From a virus, in the IMG/VR virus record IMGVR_UViG_3300033146_002684, positions 1-29,625 of that record: DNA of 29,625 bases; one strand, written 5' to 3'. A program made the translations under genes and the position numbers. Below, one piece after another: positions 23,110 through 29,625 of this stretch; the first letter of the stretch is position 1, and every line of letters starts with the position of its first letter. The notes beneath the pieces are model-generated. The model was given only the letters and a program-made list of their open reading frames with translations, made no database searches and was not told the DNA's origin.

Positions 23110-23688
23110 TCAGCTTCCTACAATTGAGTCGGCAAATTGCTCCAGTTGCTCGAGATGAGCGGAAACTTCACTAGCGACTTCTTTTGACATTTTGCCTTCA
23201 GTCGCAGCGTTAACAACTTCGTTAGCTGCTGTTCTGCATGCGGCACCAGCGTGAGTAGGACCATCAGCTGCTTGTGTGGCAGTATGGGCTACTTGTACGA
23301 TTTCTGGTGCAGCTCCGTCACCTTTAGTATCGATGAGCTCTTTTACTGCTGAACGAACTTCTTCGGTTGTGATTTTTTGCTGATCATAGTTCATACTGGG
23401 AACATTATTCAGATTGTCCCCACCAATACTAGTAGGGGGCCCAGGAGCAACAGGGCCCTGAATCTGGTGTGCTTCTGCTGCGAATTTGTGAAGCGTATTG
23501 CTTAAACGGTCGATACCATAAATGATGTCGCTGGCAGTCTTTTTAAACTCTTCGGAAATACCGTTAAGAAGTGCTTGATTAGCTCTCCATTGGGATTCCG
23601 CAGTCGCAGAAGCAAGCTTCTCGATAGCTTTATCCATTTCCTCGGGATTCTTAGTAACCAGCTCGGCAAATTTTTCTAAGTGAGACAT
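23110..23688 (-). CDS. Scaffold/core-like helical head protein (192 aa)
   Basis: The start is placed at ATG 23688, which has GGAGG 7 bases upstream; the longer frame to 23772 overlaps the protease gene and lacks an RBS there. It opens MSHLEKFAELVTKNPEEMDKAIEKLASATAES and is Ala/Glu/Lys-rich helix throughout, with K-[LT]-A-S motifs (EKLAS, KKTAS), a Pro/Gly linker in the middle (about residues 80-95) and a second helical region. Its position between protease and capsid genes and its helical charged composition are as expected for a scaffolding or internal core protein; not proven. Confidence 0.55.
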   Translation of the reverse strand: MSHLEKFAELVTKNPEEMDKAIEKLASATAESQWRANQALLNGISEEFKKTASDIIYGIDRLSNTLHKFAAEAHQIQGPVAPGPPTSIGGDNLNNVPSMNYDQQKITTEEVRSAVKELIDTKGDGAAPEIVQVAHTATQAADGPTHAGAACRTAANEVVNAATEGKMSKEVASEVSAHLEQLEQFADSIVGS

Positions 23689-23701
23689 TGACGTCCCTCC
23701 T

Positions 23702-25135
23702 TTATGAGATTTTTTTTCCAATGCCTCGGCCAAGCGAGTGCACGGCTTTTCCAATACCTTTGTGCCCAGCACCTAAAAGAAAACCAACCGTACCAAGCGT
23801 GTGCGCGGTACTTTTGCTAAACTTTCTGGGGTGAAATTGGCGATAAATGTGAGGGGCCGCAAGGCCAGAAAGGGCTAAAACACTCTTTGTGCTAAACCCA
23901 GCTTTTTTTACAAAGTTCTGGTATAACGAACTAATGTAATTCCCCACTTCCTTATTCATAGAACTATCTGGGTATTTGGGACTCAGACTAGCTTCTTTAA
24001 CAAGGAAACTATATGCACGATCAGGTAAGGTGTTCTCACTCCGAACATGCGCAAACTTATTTAATATACGTGAAGACGCAATAACTGCGTCAGTGCCCTT
24101 TTTAACGATAATCTCGTCAGCACCAGTACTTTCTTCAACATACATATCTTTTCCAAGAATTGCTTCCGCTTCTTTATCCATACCACATTCGCGATAAACG
24201 AGATAACTAAATTCAGAAGGTTTTGGGATGATTCCTGACAATGAAAATGCTCCAAGTGCTGACTGAAGAGGAATCTCAGCAAGTTTTTCCATAGCTATTT
24301 TTGGTAGATGTGGTTCATCTGCTATGATATTACCAATGAGTCTATCCTTATCACTAATATCATTTCCTCTATCTGTCATTATACATCGGTTTGGATCATT
24401 TTCCCACTGATATCCGACTTCTTCGTCCATAGAGGCAATTTTCCTTAATTGGTAACCACCTTCCCATGCGGGCTTTACAACGTCAGATATATCAAAAAAG
24501 TATGGGGTAGTATTAATAGCAAAAGCCTTTCTGCCATCTGGGTATACTTTTCCCATCTCATATTTAAGATGTTTGCAATAATCTTTTAGAGTCTTAGCCT
24601 TGTTCCCACAGATACTGCATACATCATATTTAACATTACAGCCCATGCTTACAGCAGTGAGTTCCCCGTTATCAACTCGGTCAATAATATCAGGTGCCTT
24701 TTCTTTATCAATTGCGATTAGAAGTATCACCTTATGCATCTCCGGGTCGAACACGACATCTACAACATGCCCAAAGTTAGGATCTGTTTTTTTATTTCTA
24801 TGCCGTCTAAAGTATTTTGCGGTTAAAAAGGTTTTGATTCTTTGGACAGGTTTTGTGTCGCCTTTCCTAAGCTCATTTTGATTCTGCATCCCCAGAAGAT
24901 CTTCTTCAGGGAAATAATCTCCACGCAAGTTTGGGCCCCAGAATTCTCCGGAGCCCAGAGCTGACACAAGAATGTATCGAAAACGCGGGTCAAACTCTCT
25001 GTTGAGCATAGATTGGGCTACCTTCGGAATAGCGCCTTCTTTATTAAAAGAAGCTGACTTTACCAAAGCTTCGTCCACATTCCAGGAGTCCCAGAATGTA
25101 TCCTCTATAGATACTTCAATCCGCTTTTCAATCAT
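23702..25135 (-). CDS. Prohead maturation protease with zinc knuckle (477 aa)
   Basis: The N-terminal about 230 residues carry the serine-protease layout of phage prohead proteases: FGHVVDVVFD (H123 as catalytic His), NGELTAVSMG (S163 as nucleophile, 40 residues later) and YFFDISDVVKPA (acidic D215 region). Right after the nucleophile lies CSICGNKAK...DYCKHL (C173, C176, C187, H189), a zinc knuckle also seen, by recollection, in relatives from large phages. The protease cleaves scaffold and capsid N-termini during maturation. The C-terminal half (230-477) is an extension of unknown role. It ends in glycine-rich hydrophobic segments (LALSGLAA, LGTVGFLLGAGHKGIGKAVHSLGRGIGKK). The RBS is weak; translation is probably coupled to the gene one base upstream. 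Confidence 0.75.
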   Translation of the reverse strand: MIEKRIEVSIEDTFWDSWNVDEALVKSASFNKEGAIPKVAQSMLNREFDPRFRYILVSALGSGEFWGPNLRGDYFPEEDLLGMQNQNELRKGDTKPVQRIKTFLTAKYFRRHRNKKTDPNFGHVVDVVFDPEMHKVILLIAIDKEKAPDIIDRVDNGELTAVSMGCNVKYDVCSICGNKAKTLKDYCKHLKYEMGKVYPDGRKAFAINTTPYFFDISDVVKPAWEGGYQLRKIASMDEEVGYQWENDPNRCIMTDRGNDISDKDRLIGNIIADEPHLPKIAMEKLAEIPLQSALGAFSLSGIIPKPSEFSYLVYRECGMDKEAEAILGKDMYVEESTGADEIIVKKGTDAVIASSRILNKFAHVRSENTLPDRAYSFLVKEASLSPKYPDSSMNKEVGNYISSLYQNFVKKAGFSTKSVLALSGLAAPHIYRQFHPRKFSKSTAHTLGTVGFLLGAGHKGIGKAVHSLGRGIGKKIS

Positions 25136-25136
25136 G

Positions 25137-25385
25137 TTAGCCGATCATCTCTTCAAGTTGCATTGCTTCTTCCTCGTGAGTCTCTTGCATTGCGTTAGCA
25201 AGGACAGCTGCGGTTTCAGCAATTTTCAACAGGGCTTGAGACATTTCAGCCAATTCGTCGCTGGCAATTTTCATGCCGGCAATTTTGTGCATTTCATATT
25301 CAGCTTGTTTTTCAAAGGTGTCAGCACCTTGAACTTCCTGAAGAGATGCGATTTTAGCGAGTGCTTGTTTTCCGTCAATAGACAT
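25137..25385 (-). CDS. Small helical head-operon protein (82 aa)
   Basis: ATG 25385 has TAAGGAGGACTAAATT upstream. The protein is almost entirely helical and acidic, with closely spaced K-I-A-S/G motifs (AKIASLQ, HKIAGMKIAS) and a C-terminal EEEAMQLEEMIG. It may be a scaffold or core fragment, or a protease substrate. The stop is one base from the protease start. Confidence 0.55.
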   Translation of the reverse strand: MSIDGKQALAKIASLQEVQGADTFEKQAEYEMHKIAGMKIASDELAEMSQALLKIAETAAVLANAMQETHEEEAMQLEEMIG

Positions 25386-25398
25386 AATTTAGTCCTCC

Positions 25399-27009
25399 TT
25401 ACAGACCAAGTAAAATTTTTCTTTTAAGCCTATGGTGATAGACTTCACCGGGATTTGATTGAACATTATGCCGCAGTGCTTGTGCCAGCTCGTATTCATT
25501 CGGGCTCCAGCTAGTACCCGTTGTGGTCTTGTGTCCAAGCGTTGCGGCTGCCTTTCCTGCAGTACCTAACAGACTTGAACCACCAAGAGCACCAAGCAGA
25601 CCAATAGCGCCGGTTAACGCCAGCCCCTTGTTTCTGCTCATTCTTTTTGCAATTTGTTTTCCAATAACCCCGCCACCAATAGCGCCGGTAGCTAATCCAA
25701 GTGTATTACCCTGGATCTCCATTTCCTTTTCACGTTCAATAATATTCTTCAGCTCTATATCAGACGGAGCGTGAAGAGTTTCCAACTTAGCTTTTCCTAC
25801 GCCGCTGATAGATGAGGTTTTCATGATCGTCCCAAAACCTGACAGTGTTTTACTTCTATTCTGTAGAAGATCTGATCTAGACATGGGCTTAGGATTGGTA
25901 AGAGCTTGTGTTTGACGGAGATCTTTAATGGTGTTGTAATCAACACCACCAAATTGATGAAAGGTCTTAACCAGTGAACCTGCCACCATTGGATCCATAG
26001 CTATATCAGGAGCGTGTCTAAAGATCGTGGAGAAATATTTATGGTTAGTAATGTTGTTCTCTTCTTTTAGCTCCGGATATTCCCGGATCATTCTGTTGAA
26101 TGCATTCCTTTGGCGTTGCATATCAAACTTGGGTTTCATATTCTGTTGTAATATGTCAACCCCATGATCCAAGGCTGTCATACCAGCTGCGGCTAATGCT
26201 ACACTTTGCCAGAGCGGCATCTTTTTAGCTGTCTTATCTATGCTAGCAATTTTCCCTAGACTGCCCTCATATTTGCCTTTTTTCAACCCATCATGAGCAG
26301 CCATACCACCAAAAACCCCGGTTACGGTTTTATTAAACCCAAGCTTTCCGACTAATTTGGCCCCGCCGCCCACAACTCCACCCGCTGTTGCTACAGCCCC
26401 GTTGACTAACGCTGAAATAATAGCTTCTTTTTTGAGCATTGCTTCTTTAGCGAGATTGAGGTCATCTACACGATTTTTATATTTTATAGCAAGCTGATAA
26501 TGATCATTGGGCATACTGGTAAGATACTCTGCGGTTTTTTCTAGTGTTTCTTCGGGGTTTATTATTGCTCTTGCTTCTTTTAAGAGGTCTCTAGCCTCAA
26601 CAAAGCAATCATCATATTTTTCTTGAACGATGCGACTAATGTGATCCGCAACTAACTGTGCGTCATATCTAACGGTGGTTTGTTGCGGAGCTTCGGCTGC
26701 TTTTGATATATCTTCATTGCCATAGTTAAACATTGATTCTACGGTAGGGTCATTATAGATTGGGGCTGGGGTATTAAGTATCCCCAATATGACATCAGTA
26801 TCAGCCATTTCAAATTCCTGACTGGCTGTTTTTTTAAACTGGATCTTGAAAGCTTGAGTATTACACCTTTCGGTTAATCTCTTTGCATGTTCTGCTGTGA
26901 GGCCGGCTTCTTTAACAAAGTTCGCAATTTTTACGTTCATGTCGTCACCGTCTGATACGTGTGATCTTGCTATTCTTATCGCCGCCCTTTCAAGTTCAAG
27001 TTTTGTCAT
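25399..27009 (-). CDS. Internal head / ejection-type protein with glycine-rich hydrophobic segments (536 aa)
   Basis: ATG 27009 has GAGGGG upstream. The first 190 residues are charged helices with K-T-A-S/E motifs (KKTAS 59-63, EKTAE 157-161). Four hydrophobic, Gly/Ala-rich stretches follow: about 195-224, 266-283, 437-454 and 461-487, long enough to span or insert into a membrane. Between them lies a conserved-looking block IFRHAPDIAMDPMVAGSLVKTFHQFGG (329-355) that I associate with virion proteins of other large phages. No catalytic motif is seen. Located between terminase and protease, it is probably a virion-internal protein that may be delivered with DNA or line the ejection path; this is inference. 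Confidence 0.55.
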   Translation of the reverse strand: MTKLELERAAIRIARSHVSDGDDMNVKIANFVKEAGLTAEHAKRLTERCNTQAFKIQFKKTASQEFEMADTDVILGILNTPAPIYNDPTVESMFNYGNEDISKAAEAPQQTTVRYDAQLVADHISRIVQEKYDDCFVEARDLLKEARAIINPEETLEKTAEYLTSMPNDHYQLAIKYKNRVDDLNLAKEAMLKKEAIISALVNGAVATAGGVVGGGAKLVGKLGFNKTVTGVFGGMAAHDGLKKGKYEGSLGKIASIDKTAKKMPLWQSVALAAAGMTALDHGVDILQQNMKPKFDMQRQRNAFNRMIREYPELKEENNITNHKYFSTIFRHAPDIAMDPMVAGSLVKTFHQFGGVDYNTIKDLRQTQALTNPKPMSRSDLLQNRSKTLSGFGTIMKTSSISGVGKAKLETLHAPSDIELKNIIEREKEMEIQGNTLGLATGAIGGGVIGKQIAKRMSRNKGLALTGAIGLLGALGGSSLLGTAGKAAATLGHKTTTGTSWSPNEYELAQALRHNVQSNPGEVYHHRLKRKILLGL

Positions 27010-27056
27010 AAGACCCCTCGATATTCTGTCATCATTCTATTTTAATATTAAACTCA

Positions 27057-28622
27057 TTATTTATCCATAGATAATCTTGATTCATCTACAGAAACTTGTA
27101 TTTTACCTGCTTTTTTCAACGCAAGGATGTAAGCATAGTTAATAGCATGGACCGTGTCATCCGGAGAATCTTCTCCGTGGTCATACTGTAATCTCCTTGT
27201 TTTATAGTTATATTCAGAGTAAACGTTAGTGAAATCACTAATAAATGTTTCAAAATGATCTTGTTTAGGAAAAACAATTCGCTTTTCTTTGATAGACATA
27301 AATAACGAAGCCATAGCCTCTGTCCTATCTATAGTGTACCATCGTCCATTCCATGTCATGAATTTCTTTTGTGTAGAGTGCATAATCGGGAGTGTTATGA
27401 TTTTAGATTTTGCTAATCGTTTTGCGAGTATGCCATTTAAGTGAAAACCAAAGCCCCAGTCAGGAGCTACGGCCCTAACTCCCCATTTCCTTGCAAGGTC
27501 AACAATATAACCAAGGAAGAAATCAACTTCAGCCTCAAGCCCGATAAATCGTTTCACGAAAAAAACGTGATACTTTCCGTTTACAAAACCACCTATACTT
27601 AAAACGGTAAACGAGTGCCCTCCGCTGCCCCAGTCAATTCCCATAAATAGATCATTAGGTCCACATATGCCTGGCTTAATTTCAGAGATCGGAAGATCAC
27701 TGCAGCACGCTATAATCTCTGTTTTTGTGATCGGTTTCTCAGCGCTATCCCATGACACACCAAATACTTCGTTCATTAGTTCGGCTTTTGGGTAAGTCAG
27801 TATCTTATTAAACAGCTTTGTCCAGTTTATATAGATAGGGGGTAATATAATTTGTGGTAGATGATATCCTACAGTAAATGTCTCCCCAGGTCTTTGAGCT
27901 ACCCATACCCCGTGTATGGAATATATCTCTCTGTCGCACTTCTCACACCATAGGCCAGGCTTACCGGCCACCGTGCCAACTGGGGGTCTTATGATACGCA
28001 TCCCGGGGAAATTCCAATGATTACAGTGAAGACATTTTATAAGCCATATCTGTTGATTCGATCTCTGCCAATATCTTTCGAGTGTTCCATCTAAAGTCTT
28101 AGGGGTACCAGAATACGTAAATGTAGCGTCAGGGATGTGAGAAGAACATTCTTCTATAATCGGTATGACCGAAGTCATGATATCCTGTACTTCGTCGATA
28201 CAAGTATCGGAACTCGTAATACCCCTAATGCTATCAGCACTATTATACGCGCTGCGAAAGTAAACCCTGGAGCCATTGTTAAAGGCTTTCTCTTTTACAT
28301 TGTTTCCCTTGTTAAAGTTAAAGTATTCCCGGCTAAGAGCTTTGCTGGCTTTCAGCACATCTTCAACCTTCGACCTTGAGAATACAGCAGTTTGTTCTGC
28401 GGTCGGTGACACATACAGTCTCTTCGTACCGGGGAGTTGTATAGCTCCGGCTATTGTCTTTCCTCCGAGTATCGTACTCTTTTCTACTTGGCGACCTGCT
28501 ATTAAAACTGTTCTTGGTGCGATAGTATTATTCAGTATCGGAAATATGTATGGCCTATCATGGAATCTCCACGGACTACCATCTAGGAATAATGTCTTCT
28601 GAATAAAACTAGTCACTTTCAT
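27057..28622 (-). CDS. terL: Terminase large subunit (521 aa)
   Basis: This is the ATP-driven DNA packaging motor and nuclease. The ATPase domain has Walker A GRQVEKST (43-50, with Glu where Gly is usual) and Walker B CIDEVQD (141-147; D143, E144). A zinc-ribbon insertion (CLHC 197-200 and CEKC 226-229) lies between ATPase and nuclease. The RNase H-like nuclease has D330 (MGIDWG), D388 (APDWG) and D488/D489 (EDSPDDTVHA). The overall length is normal. ATG 28622 lacks a Shine-Dalgarno sequence, and an extended -10 (TGTTATCAT) lies 7 bases upstream, so the transcript seems leaderless. It opens the leftward head operon; no small-subunit gene is recognisable in the window. Confidence 0.93.
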   Translation of the reverse strand: MKVTSFIQKTLFLDGSPWRFHDRPYIFPILNNTIAPRTVLIAGRQVEKSTILGGKTIAGAIQLPGTKRLYVSPTAEQTAVFSRSKVEDVLKASKALSREYFNFNKGNNVKEKAFNNGSRVYFRSAYNSADSIRGITSSDTCIDEVQDIMTSVIPIIEECSSHIPDATFTYSGTPKTLDGTLERYWQRSNQQIWLIKCLHCNHWNFPGMRIIRPPVGTVAGKPGLWCEKCDREIYSIHGVWVAQRPGETFTVGYHLPQIILPPIYINWTKLFNKILTYPKAELMNEVFGVSWDSAEKPITKTEIIACCSDLPISEIKPGICGPNDLFMGIDWGSGGHSFTVLSIGGFVNGKYHVFFVKRFIGLEAEVDFFLGYIVDLARKWGVRAVAPDWGFGFHLNGILAKRLAKSKIITLPIMHSTQKKFMTWNGRWYTIDRTEAMASLFMSIKEKRIVFPKQDHFETFISDFTNVYSEYNYKTRRLQYDHGEDSPDDTVHAINYAYILALKKAGKIQVSVDESRLSMDK

Positions 28623-28629
28623 AAATGGT

Positions 28630-28663
28630 ATGATAACACATTATTATGGTATAAGTAAAATAG
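28630..28663 (-). promoter_or_regulatory. Leftward promoter for terminase/head operon, overlapping copy 4
   Basis: On the minus strand TTTACT (-35-like) is followed after about 18 bases by TATCAT preceded by TG-T, an extended -10 (TGTTATCAT). Predicted start falls at or within a few bases of ATG 28622. TTTACTTATACC is the complement of the rightward promoter core, so the two promoters share sequence. Confidence 0.45.
28648..28657 (+). promoter_or_regulatory. GGTATAAGTA promoter motif (copy 4)
   Basis: TGGTATAAGTA lies upstream of the gene at 28686 with a leader of about 25 nt containing TTTAGGAGG. The TG-n-TATAAG core is identical to copies 2 and 3. A related GGTATGATA lies at 28627. Confidence 0.6.
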
Positions 28664-28685
28664 TTGATTTAGGAGGTATTTATTT

Positions 28686-29516
28686 ATGTTGCGTTACTAT
28701 TTTGCTAGCTTTAATGAGACTAGAGCGGATATCGCTAAGCTAATAGGGAGTAATTTTATTACACTTGATATCTTAGGGGGGCCGTTCGATAACCACAAGA
28801 CAGGCGTAGCCCCAAATTTATGTGCCACAGAGCTTGTACTGAAGAACGGACCAATCTTTCCGAACTCAGACGGAAGAGGTTTTCCGTATTTTGTGGTTCC
28901 AGAGAAGCTTGATACTGATGCTTTCCTGGCTTTGTATCTTAACTTATCCATGGACTGGTTAACTAAAGAACAAAGTACCATGATAGCTAATTACGCTCAT
29001 AGTGTTGATTTTCTGACAGAGATTAGCGATATAGAGGATTGGACTTTTGATAATGTAGTCGGTAACCTAAAAAAAGATATGGGGGTTGGGGTTGGGTTAC
29101 TAGCTGAACTATCAAAAATTATGGATGAAATAATTTACAAGGAATACGATTTACGTAACCTAAAAGAGGTCACAGAGGCAAAACCGAGATACCTGGAAAC
29201 AAAGAGGGCCCAATTAGAAAAACACAAAAGCCTTGGAAATGGCTACGGACTTTTTCTGGGAACCGGAAGGGGGATCATTCCCTACTTATTTGAGACTTAT
29301 GATATTGTTATCTGGCCAAATAATAGGATTGTCAATATGTATTTGCACCCCACCAAACAAAACGTGACATGCCCCATACTTCCAAAAAGCTTTGGTGCAG
29401 TTAAATTTTGTAACCAAAAAGTCATAAAGATACTAAACGGAACACTTGATGATGTGTTAAAACTAGTAGGAGAGGAAAATGAAAAAGCTACAAGAAATAG
29501 CAAAAATAGTTGCTAG
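28686..29516 (+). CDS. Unknown protein (276 aa)
   Basis: ATG 28686 has TTTAGGAGG upstream and begins the rightward operon at the window end. It is a soluble alpha/beta-type protein. Notable blocks are LDILGGPFDNHKTGVAPNLCATELV (residues about 28-52), PYFVVPEKLDTDAFLALYLNL (about 66-87), ANYAHSVDFLTEISDIEDW and FLGTGRGIIPYLFETYDIVIW (about 188-208). The DNHKTG / DTDA pattern loosely recalls DHH/MYG1-type phosphoesterases, but the canonical metal ligands cannot be confirmed, so I do not assign that function. It overlaps the next gene by 38 bases. Confidence 0.7.
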   Translation: MLRYYFASFNETRADIAKLIGSNFITLDILGGPFDNHKTGVAPNLCATELVLKNGPIFPNSDGRGFPYFVVPEKLDTDAFLALYLNLSMDWLTKEQSTMIANYAHSVDFLTEISDIEDWTFDNVVGNLKKDMGVGVGLLAELSKIMDEIIYKEYDLRNLKEVTEAKPRYLETKRAQLEKHKSLGNGYGLFLGTGRGIIPYLFETYDIVIWPNNRIVNMYLHPTKQNVTCPILPKSFGAVKFCNQKVIKILNGTLDDVLKLVGEENEKATRNSKNSC

Positions 29517-29625
29517 ACCCTGGAACGGGATTAATTCCCCAGGAATCACAATTCTAGTGAAAAACAAAAGAATTGAAGTATTTGAATCCAGCCAAAAATT
29601 GGATGAGCAAAGGTCCTGTATCAGG
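29479..29625 (+). CDS. Unknown protein, 3' partial (49 aa visible)
   Basis: ATG 29479 has GGAGAGGAAA upstream (RBS within the preceding gene). The frame MKKLQEIAKIVARPWNGIN... stays open to the right window edge. The N-terminus is Lys/Arg-rich, followed by a beta strand (ITILVKNKRIEVFES). The 38-base overlap with the preceding gene and the RBS indicate a coupled operon. Nothing more can be said from 49 residues. Confidence 0.6.
   Translation, partial: MKKLQEIAKIVARPWNGINSPGITILVKNKRIEVFESSQKLDEQRSCIR

Overview
The window is one side of the structural region of a large tailed dsDNA phage with a contractile tail (myovirus morphology, Caudoviricetes). The diagnostic proteins are a large terminase, a portal, a prohead protease, an HK97-fold-type major capsid protein, a tail sheath and a tail tube. 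No replication, tRNA or lysis genes are visible, so the window is only part of the genome. The host cannot be named. Strong AGGAGG ribosome-binding sites and extended -10 promoters point to an ordinary bacterial host. Assignments rest on reading motifs and gene order; no database search was run.

Layout. (1) 1-2228 is an accessory left end. It holds the 3' part of a metzincin metalloprotease with calcium-binding repeats, a promoter-driven stretch that looks like a structured non-coding RNA (about 1048-1264), a small leftward operon of three unknown proteins (2013 to 1263), and a 46-residue basic protein with its own promoter and terminator. (2) 2287-18329 is a long rightward operon: neck and tail-completion proteins, tail sheath (reading frame broken near 6468), tail tube, a second sheath-related protein lacking the C-terminal domain, baseplate/fibre proteins including a 1398-residue adhesin-like protein, two head-associated proteins, and the portal. 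(3) 18333-20144 is a self-contained homing-endonuclease unit with its own promoter and terminator, sitting where the two structural operons converge. (4) 28622-20063 is the leftward head operon: terminase, a glycine-rich internal protein, a small helical protein, prohead protease, scaffold/core-like proteins, a decoration-like protein, major capsid protein, a repeat-bearing protein and a connector-like protein. (5) 28686-29625 starts a new rightward operon of unknown proteins.

The most interesting signals are regulatory. The same motif, GGTATAAGT(A/T), recurs upstream of four rightward units: the RNA, the 46-residue gene, the homing endonuclease and the 28686 gene. At two sites 26.6 kb apart it overlaps, back to back, a similar leftward promoter (TTTACTTATACC). 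Perfect GC-rich hairpins sit directly after the tube and capsid genes. The candidate RNA starts with a 10-bp hairpin at exactly the predicted transcription start and ends in a U-rich tract. Its leftward neighbour operon seems to terminate only beyond it, and so would be antisense to it.
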